Source: Tsuneonella litorea (GTDB lineage: Bacteria; Pseudomonadota; Alphaproteobacteria; Sphingomonadales; Sphingomonadaceae). Taken from it: a stretch of 64,000 nt of DNA. Location: the NCBI RefSeq assembly GCF_025154015.1, contig NZ_JAOAMV010000005.1, positions 1 through 64,000 on the forward strand, given 5' to 3'. The notes under the pieces were generated by a model. That model searched no databases. It saw nothing but the letters and a program-made list of their open reading frames with translations, and was not told the DNA's origin. Both the position numbers and the translations under genes were made by a program. Position 1 is the first letter of the stretch; every line of letters begins with the position of its first letter. This document shows positions 1 through 8,975 of the stretch, piece after piece.

Positions 1-742
1 CGCTGATCTCCCGGCTGTCGGGATCATTGAATCAGCGGTTTAGTCCCTCGGCAAGGGGAGTTTTTCAACAGAATACAGCCCAAAAACGGACACTCGCGGC
101 GCTGATACCCGACCCACTGGCAGACCGACCGCGTTGCCAAGAATCTGACTCAAAGCGCATAAGCCGTCACGAAGGGTGGCGAATGTTTGGGAATTGTGCG
201 CAGCCAGCAGCCTTTTTGCATTCGATGATGCCCCTTTGAGAAAGCTGCAAAGCGGACTGAATTGCTGCGTATTTGGGCGAGGAAGGATTGGGCGAAGCAA
301 GCCTGGGCGTCGAGGAACGCCTTCCGACCCTATCAAACGAGGAGCGACGGCGCCTCCTCGGAAAATTACGAGACTTGGTGGCTGCCTAGTCCGGGTGGTT
401 GGCAGAGATCCTGGACAATCCGAAGGCTTTACAAACTCCGGCCTGACTTTCAGCTTTCTGCGAGCAGACACCGCGTGGGCGGCTTGCACAATTTCCGCCT
501 TCCCTTATTGGATCAATCATCCGCTGGCCCGCCATTTTCCTCCCAATCCTGCCGCCCGCCGGCTGTTCCGCGGCGAATACAAACCCACGCCCAAGCTTAG
601 ATCCGGTATCCTTAACTTTTGAGAATTGTGTTGCGAGCCGGCCGCCATCATCGTGCTCGCATCCCTTTGGATGGGATGCCCCCTAACAGTGGCCCCGCCT
701 TTCATCGAGTGAGGTGGGGCCTGGGGCTAGAGGGACGGAGCG
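1..742. other. gene-poor stretch
   Basis: No open frame here has a convincing start, ribosome site or recognisable domain; the frames on both strands read as arginine- and proline-rich shadow translations. Around positions 57-77 there is a stretch (GAGTTTTTCAACAGAAT) of a kind I remember from the flanks of insertion sequences and decayed intergenic DNA in sphingomonads. That recollection is weak evidence only. Confidence 0.4.
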
Positions 743-865
743 ATGAAGCCTCACCTCCCCGACTCCGGTCAGCTTGCAATTGTGCTTCTTGTGCTCATTG
801 CCATCGTGCCGGTGGGCTATTGGTTGCTTCAGATTGTGCGTGAGCTGATCGATCGCCTGTTGTGA
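743..865 (+). CDS. 40-aa single-span membrane peptide
   Basis: This is a short ORF of 40 residues starting MKPHLPDSGQ and followed by a continuous hydrophobic run (LAIVLLVLIAIVPVGYWLL) and a charged C-terminal tail (VRELIDRLL). The layout predicts one transmembrane helix. A purine-rich site (GGACGGAG) ends two bases before the ATG, rather close but plausible. It stands alone in a gene-poor region about 580 bases upstream of the PRC-barrel gene. No family is recognised. The claim that it is a gene rests on the start site and the clean membrane-protein architecture, since its length alone could occur by chance. Confidence 0.45.
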   Translation: MKPHLPDSGQLAIVLLVLIAIVPVGYWLLQIVRELIDRLL

Positions 866-1381
866 GGCCGGCAGTGATGGGGACCGACAGCCGTTACACT
901 GCGCTGACGGGGCCCAACCGGCTCAGGCTTCCCCGTCCCCAACCGAAGAGGTGGCCAACTTAGCAAACACAGGCGACACGACCCGCCGTTTGGACCCGGC
1001 GACTCGTGTCTGGGACCGGTTCTACCGAAAATCTGAGCCACGGGTAAGTTGACCGAAGTTAGGAATGCGACCGCGCACGGCAGGACCGTTAGTGGAAGGT
1101 GCCAAGTCGCTCGGCCCCCCGGGTCGCTTATCGCTCCTAACTCATTCATTCCTCGCAGGATTGGATAAACGCGCCAAAGTTACCCACAACCAACCAACTG
1201 CGAACTCCTTGTCCCGGATTGAGGCAATGAAGTTTTCGCCTAGACTTTGCGAAAGCCGAGCGTCCTTCGGGTTCGCGGGAGGGATGAACGGCTCGGCGGG
1301 CCCTGCAAGCGCAGAAGCAGGGCCAACAATTTCACCCGAAGGCCTGATCCCGCCCGCCTTACTTTTGAAGCCGATCAGGCC

Positions 1382-1406
1382 GGAGCAAATGCGCGCTTTG
1401 AGCGTT
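1382..1406 (+). promoter_or_regulatory. candidate EcfG-type stress promoter
   Basis: GGAGC at 1382-1386 and CGTT at 1403-1406 are separated by 16 bases. This is one mismatch from the alphaproteobacterial EcfG general-stress promoter pattern (GGAAC, 16-17 bases, CGTT). It lies 35 bases before the start of a PRC-barrel gene, a family often in the general stress regulon. The rest of 866-1440 shows no supported gene. The assignment is inference from the motif alone. Confidence 0.35.
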
Positions 1407-1440
1407 CTTGGTGTGTTCCCTTTGTAAGAGGAGAACCATC

Positions 1441-1842
1441 ATGAAACAGACAACACGCGAGCGGATGCAGGAAACTGCAGGCCACCCGTTGATCTTGTCG
1501 AGCCGCGTCGTGGGGACTGCAGTATATAACCGGGAAGGTGATCGCATCGGTGAGGTTGACGACATCTCAATCGAGAAGGAGGGCGGACGAGCCATCTACG
1601 CCATCATGTCGTTCGGCGGGTTTCTCGGCATAGGCGAGAAGTTTCATCCGATCCCGTGGTCGCTTCTCGAATACGACGTCGAGCAGGACGGCTTTGTGGT
1701 GCCCCTGAAGAGGGCTACACTCGAGGGGGCGCCGCATTACGATGCGGCCGAGATACGCGAACTGGGTGGACCAAAGCACCGCACCTACGGCGACACGATC
1801 TTCGGCTATTACGGAAGCTATGGCGTGGCCCCCTACTGGTGA
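1441..1842 (+). CDS. PRC-barrel domain protein
   Basis: This 133-aa protein carries one PRC-barrel domain over roughly residues 17-95: after LSSRVVGTAVYNREGDRIGEV comes an acidic DDISIEKEGG turn and a glycine-rich YAIMSFGGFLGIG strand typical of the fold. The tail is rich in Gly and Tyr. The frame is open from 1408, but the ATG at 1441 follows a good ribosome site (AAGAGGAGAACC), so it is chosen. Bacterial PRC-barrel proteins of this small type are soluble and often stress-induced; their exact role is unknown. A symmetric hairpin follows the gene, so it is probably monocistronic, with a possible EcfG promoter just upstream. Confidence 0.85.
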   Translation: MKQTTRERMQETAGHPLILSSRVVGTAVYNREGDRIGEVDDISIEKEGGRAIYAIMSFGGFLGIGEKFHPIPWSLLEYDVEQDGFVVPLKRATLEGAPHYDAAEIRELGGPKHRTYGDTIFGYYGSYGVAPYW

Positions 1843-1855
1843 TAAGCGGAGCCTC

Positions 1856-1880
1856 GGCTAGGGTTCGATCCGCCCTAGCC
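1856..1880 (+). terminator. hairpin after PRC-barrel gene
   Basis: GGCTAGGG (1856-1863) and CCCTAGCC (1873-1880) form a perfect 8-bp stem with a 9-base loop, 14 bases after the stop codon of the PRC-barrel gene. No run of T follows, so it may be a weak or factor-assisted terminator. Confidence 0.5.
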
Positions 1881-2061
1881 ACGACGATAATGCTCTCCCC
1901 GATTCGGGTCGTCATGTATCGCTTAGACCGACTCGGGCACTGGCCTTCGGGCGAGCTCGCTTCGCTTGCGACGGAAAAATCTCCCCAATCGCAAGTTGAC
2001 ATTTGGGCTGACTTGTCAAAATTCTAGCTCTTCTTGGGTGGCTTTTTCCGCCGGGGGGCCG

Positions 2062-4296
2062 GTGATTTCTTGCATATTGCGCTGGACTGCGACGCTGGTG
2101 CTAGCTTTGTCGACAGTCAGTCTAACGGCTGCAATCCCCACCGTATCGCTGACGCCGGGCCAGAGCATCTCCTCGCTCCGCGCTGCGGTTCGTTATAAAA
2201 CCGTCGCCCCTGAGACAGCGCCTGGCGTAAAGGCACTGACCGACGTGCAGCCAGTTCGGCATAGTTCGACACAATTTGGACAATCGGGCGACACGATTCT
2301 TGGCGTGCTGCGATTCAAGAACGCTGGCAAGCAGCCAGGCACTTGGATCTTATCAACCGGGCGTGGCACCGTGGACCAGTTCGAGCTCTACAGGGTGACC
2401 TCTGGCGGCATCGACCCGTTGCTCGATTACGCCAATACCGCCCAACTCGGCCGCACGCTCGACAGCTACCAGGCAATCGCGACCGAGGTAAACCTCGCGC
2501 CGGGACAGACGATTACCTACTTGTTCAAGTTCCAGGACCGTGCGTCGTCATGGATGCCGCTGTCGATCCAGTCCTATGCCGATTTCTTTCGCGAACGCCG
2601 GGCCAACATTGCGTTGATCGCCGGGGTGGTGATGGGAAGCATCATTCTGCTGCTGCTCAACGGACTTGTGTTCGCGGTCACCGGGCGGCGTGAGTTCTTG
2701 TGGCTCGGAGCGGCCGAGCTGGCGTTCGCCGCCAACACTTTCAACGCCGAAGGCTATTCAACCATCTTTTTCTTTTATCCCTGGCCCGAGGTGGCTGGGA
2801 TGCTGGGCCAGATCCTGCGCACGCTCTTCGCGCTCCTGATGATGCAGTTCGGCCGCGCGATGCTTGACACCCGCCGAACATTGCCGCGGTTTGATCGGTT
2901 CCTGCGCGCGATGGTCTGGTTTGGGGGGGCGCTGCTTGCCGCCGCGCTGGCCATGCTAGTCATCGGAGGCATTCCGGTCATGGCCCTTCACGGCTTCGGT
3001 TGGCTTTACGTCGTCGCTGGAGCGCTGGTCATGCCGGTGATCGGCTGGTTCGGCATCCGCCGCAGCCGCATCTACTGGCCGCTGTTTATCGCCTGGTTCA
3101 GCATGGCGATCTACATTGCCTATTCGGCGGTCGCGATCTCGGGCCTGGTCCCACAGTTGACAGTCAACTGGCACTGGGTCGGTCCGATTGGGCTATTCGA
3201 GTGCATGATGGCCACTCTGACCCTCGTGCTGCACTTGCGCCAGCTCTATACCGACCGCGTCGCCGCCGAGCGCGATACCCGCGCCGCATTGCTGGAGAAA
3301 CTCGCTTTGAGCGAGGAGACCGCCCGTCTGGCCGACGACCGCGCCCGCGCGCTCGCCGACGTGCACGCGCGCGATCGTCTGCTCGAAGGCTCGGCCCACG
3401 ACACCCGCCATGTGCTTCACGCGCTCAACAGCGCGGTCCATTTCAGCAAAGCGGCAGGGGGGACGGGCTCGCCTCCATCCGATCTCATCACCCTGCTCGA
3501 GGCATCGGCTCATCACCTCGAGGATATCATCGCATCGAGTGTATCGATCGGCAATCGCGACGGTCGTTTCCTTGCGCTCGGCGTGAGCGATCCCGGGGCG
3601 ACGATCGAGGGGCTGGCGGACATCTACGCCCCGATTGCCCAGCGCGACCGCATCGTGCTGACAGTCGAGAGCAGCTGCGCGGGCAAGGCGATTCTGGACG
3701 AGGCGCTCTTTGCCCGGCTGATCTCGAACCTTCTCAACAACGCGATCAAGTTTACCGAATCCGGAACGGTTGCGCTCGAATGCACTAATGATGACGGGCT
3801 CCTGAGGCTGACCCTGCGCGACAGCGGGCCGGGTATGTCTGCGCAGTTGGCGGCCTGGCTTAACGAGCACGCCGGCGACACCATCGCGCCAGACCTCGCG
3901 ATGCGGGTTGGCACCGGATGGCGAGCGATCCGCGAAATTGTCGCGCTGATGCAGGGCAGCTACATGGTCGAGACTGATGCCTCGGGCACCGCGGTGACGG
4001 TCGTGCTGCCCAATCCGGCGTCCCACGGTGTCCACACGCTCTCGCTCGAGGAACTTGCCGGCGCAGAACCAGGCCTGCGACTGTGCGAGATTGGCGCGCT
4101 GCAGCGCGGGGCCGGCGCGGCCGATGGAAGGGTGACGGTGGTCATCGCCAACGACGCGCGGGCAGAAACGCGCGTGGCGAGCGCGGCGCAGTCGCAATTG
4201 CTGCTGGTCCGGCCGCTGTGCCGTGAAATGCTCCACCACCCCTACGTCAGGGGGCTGGCCAATATTCCTGCGGTACGCGCTTTTTCCACGACCTGA
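2062..4296 (+). CDS. 7TM sensor histidine kinase
   Basis: Membrane-bound sensor kinase of 744 aa in the 7TMR-DISM style: signal sequence (about residues 1-25), an extracytoplasmic sensory region to about residue 180, a block of seven hydrophobic segments to about residue 400, a coiled-coil-like linker, a dimerisation/phosphoacceptor region with His446 (SAHDTRHVL), then an HATPase domain with the N-box LISNLLNNAIKF and G-box DSGPGMS. A C-terminal extension follows the ATPase domain. The frame is open from 1966 (TTG), but the GTG at 2062 directly precedes a signal peptide and is preferred. It converges on, and overlaps by 55 bases, the response regulator gene on the other strand, which is its likely partner. 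Confidence 0.82.
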   Translation: MISCILRWTATLVLALSTVSLTAAIPTVSLTPGQSISSLRAAVRYKTVAPETAPGVKALTDVQPVRHSSTQFGQSGDTILGVLRFKNAGKQPGTWILSTGRGTVDQFELYRVTSGGIDPLLDYANTAQLGRTLDSYQAIATEVNLAPGQTITYLFKFQDRASSWMPLSIQSYADFFRERRANIALIAGVVMGSIILLLLNGLVFAVTGRREFLWLGAAELAFAANTFNAEGYSTIFFFYPWPEVAGMLGQILRTLFALLMMQFGRAMLDTRRTLPRFDRFLRAMVWFGGALLAAALAMLVIGGIPVMALHGFGWLYVVAGALVMPVIGWFGIRRSRIYWPLFIAWFSMAIYIAYSAVAISGLVPQLTVNWHWVGPIGLFECMMATLTLVLHLRQLYTDRVAAERDTRAALLEKLALSEETARLADDRARALADVHARDRLLEGSAHDTRHVLHALNSAVHFSKAAGGTGSPPSDLITLLEASAHHLEDIIASSVSIGNRDGRFLALGVSDPGATIEGLADIYAPIAQRDRIVLTVESSCAGKAILDEALFARLISNLLNNAIKFTESGTVALECTNDDGLLRLTLRDSGPGMSAQLAAWLNEHAGDTIAPDLAMRVGTGWRAIREIVALMQGSYMVETDASGTAVTVVLPNPASHGVHTLSLEELAGAEPGLRLCEIGALQRGAGAADGRVTVVIANDARAETRVASAAQSQLLLVRPLCREMLHHPYVRGLANIPAVRAFSTT

Positions 4297-4865
4297 CGGC
4301 TGTTGTCGGCGTCGAGCTTGCGGCGAATCTCGGCAAGGTGGAACGATACCGTCGGTGCGCTGATCGAGAGGCGATAGCCGATTTCCTTGTTGCTGCATCC
4401 GCTGGCCAACAACTGCAGGATCGCCTGTTGCCGTTCGGACAGCGTCACCGGCGGCACGGATGCGCGCGCCAGTAGCTCGGCCGCGCAGCGCGAGACGAAC
4501 GTGTCGCCCTTGGATACCACGCGCAGTGCCTGATGCGCTTCCTCGATCGGATCGCCCTTGCACACAAGTCCGCGCGCGCCGAGTTCGACCGCACGGCAAA
4601 GCATCGAGGGCCGGGTCACCCCGGTCATCACCACCACGTCGCCAATCCCGCGCGCGACGATTTCACCGAGCGCCGAGAGGCCCTCGATGTCTGGTAACTC
4701 CAAGTCGAGCAGGATCAGCGGACGTTCGCTCCGCGCGGCGAAATCGATCCCCTCGCGCGCGGTGCAGAAGCACCCGGCGACGCAGAACTCGTCGCTGTGC
4801 GAGAGCAACAGGCGGATGCCCGAGTGTGCCAGCTCGTGATCGTCGATGACGATGATCGGCCGCAT
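4242..4865 (-). CDS. LuxR/NarL-family response regulator
   Basis: Two-domain response regulator of 207 aa. The receiver domain has the acidic pair in VIDDHE, a phosphoacceptor Asp54 (LLDLELPD) and the conserved Lys in VCKGDP. The C-terminal half is a LuxR-type helix-turn-helix (LSERQQAILQLLASGCSNKEIGYRL...). The ATG at 4865 is chosen because the receiver fold begins at once (MRPIIVIDDHE); the 37 upstream in-frame codons look non-coding. Its 3' end overlaps the end of the 7TM histidine kinase gene on the opposite strand, and it is divergent from the envelope operon starting at 5038, which may be its target. Confidence 0.85.
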   Translation of the reverse strand: MRPIIVIDDHELAHSGIRLLLSHSDEFCVAGCFCTAREGIDFAARSERPLILLDLELPDIEGLSALGEIVARGIGDVVVMTGVTRPSMLCRAVELGARGLVCKGDPIEEAHQALRVVSKGDTFVSRCAAELLARASVPPVTLSERQQAILQLLASGCSNKEIGYRLSISAPTVSFHLAEIRRKLDADNSRQVVEKARTAGILASPLT

Positions 4866-5037
4866 GCCCCGTACGCCAAGCCCCTTCCAAAGATCGGCCG
4901 ATAGCCCCGAGGCCCCGCGGGCTCCACCTAAAGTTTGTTGGGGTATCGACCCTCGATCCACCGGCATACCCTGCAACCCGCGACCGAAGAGGCTGGCGGG
5001 ATTCGGTCAGGGGTCGGTCGCAAATAGGGGGTTACTG

Positions 5038-6816
5038 ATGCGAAAGACCGTTTTCGCGCGCGCTGTTTCGGGTGCGTGTCTCGCTGCAATGGCTACTCAT
5101 GGTTGGGCCGCCACGCCCTCCCAGGAGCGCCATATCATCGCAATCCCGGCGATCCCCGGCGAGAGCTACCTGATCGATCTCGATTCGGCGCAGGGGTACG
5201 TCGCCGACCCCAAGACCGGCGCCAAACACGCCGCGCAATCGTTTTCTTTCGATCTCATGGAGAAGGAAAACGTCGTTTGCCGTTATACCACCGACATTGA
5301 CCTGGTGCAGATGGGTGAGTTCGAGCAGGCCGACCGCGTCAACGGTCCGCGCCCCGGTTGGAAGCCGCTCAGCGGATGGGCCGGCAAGGGCGGGCCGAAA
5401 GTCCAGCCCTGCGGGTTTGGGTCTGGCGTGTCCAAGGCCGGCAAGTACGAACTGACCTTCTATGCGAAGAAATCCGATGTCGCCGGCAAGGTCCGGGTCT
5501 ACTTCTACAACGCGCTCGAAGCGCCCGACGATGAGATGATCAAAGCGTTGGTCGCCAACGCCAAGCCGGTCAGGGCGACCGATCTGGCCGGCAAACCGGC
5601 GATGTCGCGCGGACGGCCGATTTTCGCTGCCGATTTGCCTCCGGGCGGGCGTGAATGGGTCGATGCCAAGCCGGAGGCGCTGCGCCCGTTTTACTCCGCC
5701 CTGCTGCGGGATGGTGAATACAACGCGGTCGGCAACTTCTCCAAGCTTGGCGTCGCTGCGATCGCCAGCGGCGAATACGACACCGCCAAGTGGGCGCTGG
5801 ATCAGGCGCTTGACCGGATCGAGGCCATCTACGCCAACGACGCGGCTGCCAAGGCGGCGCGCAGCAAGTTCTCGCTGGAAAGCATAAAGGACTTCAAGGG
5901 CGATCCCTACGAACGGGCGATGGCCTACTACTACCGCGGTCTGTTGTTCCTGCGCGAGGGAGACTATGGCAACGCGCGCGCCAGCTTCGTGTCCGCCGAA
6001 TACCAGGACACGGTGTCCGAGAGCGAGGAGTTCCAGTCGGACTTCGCGCTGATGAACTACCTCGCCGGGTGGTCGGCACAGTGTATGGGCAACACCGCGC
6101 TGGCCAGAGATTCATTCGCCGCCGCAGCCAACATCGACGCCAGGCTCGCCGCCCCCGCGCCCAAGGCAAAGACGCTCGTGATCGCCGAATCGGGGCAAGG
6201 CCCGGTCAAGCTGCGCCGCGGCAAGAGCGCCCAGCTTGTCACGCTGGCGCCGTCGATGGACTACGCGCCGACCACCGCGCCCGCGCCGACACTCGCCAAC
6301 GCGTCGCTCACCCGCGCGGGAGACATGACCTTTCAAGCGACCACGCGAGGGGGGCGCGCGTTCGACGCGATCATGAATGGCAAGGTCGCCTACAAGGACA
6401 CGATGAACACCATCAGCGATGTCGCCTCGGTCGCATCGGGCCTCCTGGCGGACAAGATACCAGGGCTTGGCATGTTGAGCATGTTCGGCGGCCTCGGGGC
6501 CGGAGCCCTCGCCGATGCGACCAAGACCCAGGCCGACGTGCGCTATTGGGACACGTTGCCCGACGCAGTCTTCGTAACCGCGGTGCCCGTCGCAGGGGGG
6601 GTGCCCACCTTCGGTTCAGGGGCTCCGGCCGCGACGATGACGCAAGTCGGCAAGCAGGCTTGCAATCTCACATGGGCGACCGACCGTTCGGCGGCGGCGG
6701 CCAAGGCCGGCATCCCCGGTACCCCCAAACTTGCCCCCGAATGGCGGGCCAAGAAGCCCGAGGCAGCCAAGCGCGACGCAGATTTCCGTGCAGCCCTGCT
6801 TGCAGGGACAATCTGA
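5038..6816 (+). CDS. COG3014-like exported protein with TPR-like region
   Basis: Exported protein of 592 aa with a cleavable signal peptide ending near HGWAATPS. The middle part (about 255-390) has TPR-like helices, including DPYERAMAYYYRGLLFLREGDYGNARASF written in two adjoining helices, and the later part has a glycine-rich segment (GLGMLSMFGGLGAGA). This layout and the neighbours match the COG3014 family, commonly found beside LpoB-like and YcfL-like genes. It opens a five-gene run to 8975. The ATG at 5038 follows AGGGGGTTACTG and fits the signal peptide; the frame is open from 4846 but that part would overlap the divergent regulator. Function unknown; an envelope or cell-wall role is inferred from context. 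Confidence 0.65.
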   Translation: MRKTVFARAVSGACLAAMATHGWAATPSQERHIIAIPAIPGESYLIDLDSAQGYVADPKTGAKHAAQSFSFDLMEKENVVCRYTTDIDLVQMGEFEQADRVNGPRPGWKPLSGWAGKGGPKVQPCGFGSGVSKAGKYELTFYAKKSDVAGKVRVYFYNALEAPDDEMIKALVANAKPVRATDLAGKPAMSRGRPIFAADLPPGGREWVDAKPEALRPFYSALLRDGEYNAVGNFSKLGVAAIASGEYDTAKWALDQALDRIEAIYANDAAAKAARSKFSLESIKDFKGDPYERAMAYYYRGLLFLREGDYGNARASFVSAEYQDTVSESEEFQSDFALMNYLAGWSAQCMGNTALARDSFAAAANIDARLAAPAPKAKTLVIAESGQGPVKLRRGKSAQLVTLAPSMDYAPTTAPAPTLANASLTRAGDMTFQATTRGGRAFDAIMNGKVAYKDTMNTISDVASVASGLLADKIPGLGMLSMFGGLGAGALADATKTQADVRYWDTLPDAVFVTAVPVAGGVPTFGSGAPAATMTQVGKQACNLTWATDRSAAAAKAGIPGTPKLAPEWRAKKPEAAKRDADFRAALLAGTI

Positions 6817-6847
6817 CATGGACCCCTTCGATGGACGGAGACTTATC

Positions 6848-7489
6848 GTGCGCAACTCAAAAACCCGCGGGCTGATGCGCGGCGCAATGACCGCTTTGCT
6901 GGTCGCAGGACTCGCCGCTACCCCAGCCCATGCCCAGAAGCGGCGCAAGTCGGCCGATCTGGACGCGGGCATGGCGGGGCCTGTGCAGGGTGTGGGCATC
7001 GAAAGTCGCGATCTGCTGTCGATGGCCGATCAGATGGTCCGCGATATCTTGGCGCAACCGGTGATTGCCGCCCGCGCCACCGCACCGCGTGTAATCGTCG
7101 ACAGCCGCTATTTCACCAATGAAAGTTCGCAGCGGATCAATGCCAATCTGATTACCGACCGCCTGCGCACCAGTCTCAACCGCGCGAGCGACGGGCGCCT
7201 GGTGTTCCTGGCACGGCAGAACGCGGCGATGATCGAGGAAGAGCGTGCGCTCAAGCGTGAGGGGGTCACCGACAGTGGCACCGCAGGCATGACCCAGGCG
7301 CAGTTTGGCGGCGACTTCCGGCTGACCGGCAACATCGCCTCGCAGGACGCGCGCAGTTCGCGAACTGGCACGATCCAGCGCTTCACGCAGATCACCTTCG
7401 AACTCGTTGATCTGGAGAGCGGGGCAATTGTCTGGTCGAACGGCTACGACATCTCGCGCGCTGCCACCGACGACGTCGTCTACCGCTAA
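6848..7489 (+). CDS. LpoB-like penicillin-binding protein activator homologue
   Basis: Periplasmic protein of 213 aa similar to the LpoB family, which activates the class A penicillin-binding protein PBP1B in enterobacteria. Family-like blocks include GIESRDLLSMADQMVRDIL, a VDSRYFTNES strand, ANLITDRLRTSLNRA and the ITFELVDLESGAIVW strand pair. The GTG at 6848 has a good ribosome site (GGAG, 8 bases away) and puts a signal peptide (…TPAHAQ) at the N terminus; an ATG at 6818 is the alternative. Unlike classical LpoB there is no lipobox cysteine, so it is probably soluble in the periplasm. It sits between the COG3014-like gene and a tiny lipoprotein in one operon. Confidence 0.75.
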   Translation: MRNSKTRGLMRGAMTALLVAGLAATPAHAQKRRKSADLDAGMAGPVQGVGIESRDLLSMADQMVRDILAQPVIAARATAPRVIVDSRYFTNESSQRINANLITDRLRTSLNRASDGRLVFLARQNAAMIEEERALKREGVTDSGTAGMTQAQFGGDFRLTGNIASQDARSSRTGTIQRFTQITFELVDLESGAIVWSNGYDISRAATDDVVYR

Positions 7490-7504
7490 CAGGAGGGAAG
7501 TTCC

Positions 7505-7636
7505 ATGAAGGCCATGACCCGCAAAATTGTTGTGCTCGCCGCTGCGCTCGGCCTCGCCGCCTGCGCCACGGTCGGCGGCACGATGGCGCTTGATCCCGAA
7601 GCGCAAGTGCCCGAAGCCGGGGAAGACGTAAGGTGA
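7505..7636 (+). CDS. 43-aa lipoprotein
   Basis: Very short lipoprotein: basic start (MKAMTRK), hydrophobic core, then the lipobox LAAC near residue 20, leaving a mature peptide of only about 24 residues. A strong ribosome site (AGGAGGGAAG) precedes the ATG. Its stop codon overlaps the GTG of the next gene (GTGA), implying translational coupling. It lies directly after the LpoB-like gene, which lacks a lipobox of its own, so the operon supplies a separate lipidated peptide. Too short for family assignment. Confidence 0.7.
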   Translation: MKAMTRKIVVLAAALGLAACATVGGTMALDPEAQVPEAGEDVR

Positions 7637-8139
7637 GCCGGTTGCTGCTTGGCGGCGCGTGTGGCTCCGTGGCCTGCCTCGCCGCCGCAACAGCATTGTC
7701 GCTCGCATTCCCCGCGAGCGACGCGGCAGCACGAGAGAACCGGGTGCTCAAGTGCAAGACCGGCAAGGCGCGCAAGGCGCCGCCATATGCCGGGGCAGCG
7801 TTGGTCGCGAACGTCGCGCGGGCGATGACACCGATCGATCTGAACGCGGTCCAGTTCACTGACAAGGCGCTCACCCGCGAGGTGTTGGTCGAAGCGCTGT
7901 TCGCGCGGCGGACCGAGACCGACACGGTCGAGGTCAGCGCGCGCTTCGTCAATTGCACTGGGCGACCCTTGGGCATCCGCGCCCGCTCCAGCTTTATGGA
8001 CGACGTACAGTATCCGGTCGAGCCTGCCTCGGCATGGCAGCGCGTTATCATCCAGCCCTATGCTACTGGTGTGTACCGCGAGCGCTCGATGAAGCGCGAC
8101 GAGGTCAAGTACTACCTGATCGAGATCGCGGGGGAATGA
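7633..8139 (+). CDS. YcfL-like (DUF1425-type) exported protein
   Basis: Exported protein of 168 aa with an N-terminal signal peptide ending near DAAARENR. The second half (NCTGRPLGIRARSSFMD, then EPASAWQRVIIQPYATGVYRE) resembles the YcfL/DUF1425 family, whose members are often encoded beside lpoB. The GTG start overlaps the upstream stop, and its own TGA overlaps the next ATG, so the genes are tightly coupled. Function unknown; by neighbourhood it belongs to the same envelope module as the LpoB-like protein. Confidence 0.6.
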   Translation: MSRLLLGGACGSVACLAAATALSLAFPASDAAARENRVLKCKTGKARKAPPYAGAALVANVARAMTPIDLNAVQFTDKALTREVLVEALFARRTETDTVEVSARFVNCTGRPLGIRARSSFMDDVQYPVEPASAWQRVIIQPYATGVYRERSMKRDEVKYYLIEIAGE

Positions 8140-8975
8140 CCATGCGCGTTGTCATCGCCAGGCTGGCCATCGCGGCCGGCGTGTTGAGCCTGACGGCACC
8201 CGCGGCGGCCCAGGCCGGTCCAGGATTCCGCTCCGGCACGCCACCGGTGCTCACGCCACCGCCACGCGCGGTCGATACGCGAGGATTTGACGAGGCACGG
8301 TCCGCCGCCGAATACCGTCGCGTGGGCTCACCGCGCATCGTGGTGTTCTGGAACCGCGAGCTGAGCGACCGGATCGCCAACGATTATGACGCCGTCATGC
8401 TTGAACGCGGCGAGGCGGCTTCGGGCGCGGCGTCAGCGGTATCGCGCAACGGGCGCTATGCCGAAGGCGCGCAAGTCTCTGCCTACGAGCGCGAAACGCG
8501 CATTGGCAAGCGCGAGGTGACGGACGATTCGCGCGGCAGCCTGCTGGACGAAGACGAGGAATGGAGCTTCCTCGAGGCGTTCCAGGGCCGCCTTCAATCG
8601 GCAGGAGTACGTCTGGTCGATCGCAACCTGGCGATGCGCTCGATCGCCGCGCAGCCCGGCGGACCGCTCGACAAGCAGAGCGCCGAGATGAGCGGTATTA
8701 CGCGACTCGCCGATCTTATGCTGGCGATCGTCCAGACGCCCGCCGACGGTACTCCACTGGGCGTTCGCTTCAAGGTCACGGTTACGGACCTACGAACCGG
8801 TACCATTCTGGCCACTCTGGTCGATGACGGCGACAGCCGCGCGATTGTGCCGGGCCGTTTTGTCGCGGGTGCTACCGGCTTCGAACGCGAACACGCTGCG
8901 GGTGTCGACGCAGGTCGAGCTGGGTCAAATCTTGCAAGCACTCTACTCGCCCGGATGGCTGGAGCCTGGCTTTAG
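8136..8975 (+). CDS. exported protein, possibly CsgG/LpoB-like fold
   Basis: Last gene of the envelope operon, 279 aa, with a signal peptide ending at TAPAAAQAG. The body has a strand IVVFWNRELSDRI, then a helix and RLQSAGVRLVDRN, and later FKVTVTDLRTGTILATL. The order of a putative amphipathic helix, a 'determine name/residue' loop and a strand pair on transmitted type resembles CsgG/LpoB-type proteins. That is fold-level inference, not a firm family call. The first ATG overlaps the upstream stop (ATGA); a second ATG six bases later is also possible. Confidence 0.55.
   Translation: MTMRVVIARLAIAAGVLSLTAPAAAQAGPGFRSGTPPVLTPPPRAVDTRGFDEARSAAEYRRVGSPRIVVFWNRELSDRIANDYDAVMLERGEAASGAASAVSRNGRYAEGAQVSAYERETRIGKREVTDDSRGSLLDEDEEWSFLEAFQGRLQSAGVRLVDRNLAMRSIAAQPGGPLDKQSAEMSGITRLADLMLAIVQTPADGTPLGVRFKVTVTDLRTGTILATLVDDGDSRAIVPGRFVAGATGFEREHAAGVDAGRAGSNLASTLLARMAGAWL

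Noticed and set aside
3193-4599. Long minus-strand frame of 468 codons across the histidine kinase
   Set aside because: Antisense shadow of the kinase gene; no domain and the kinase frame is clearly coding.
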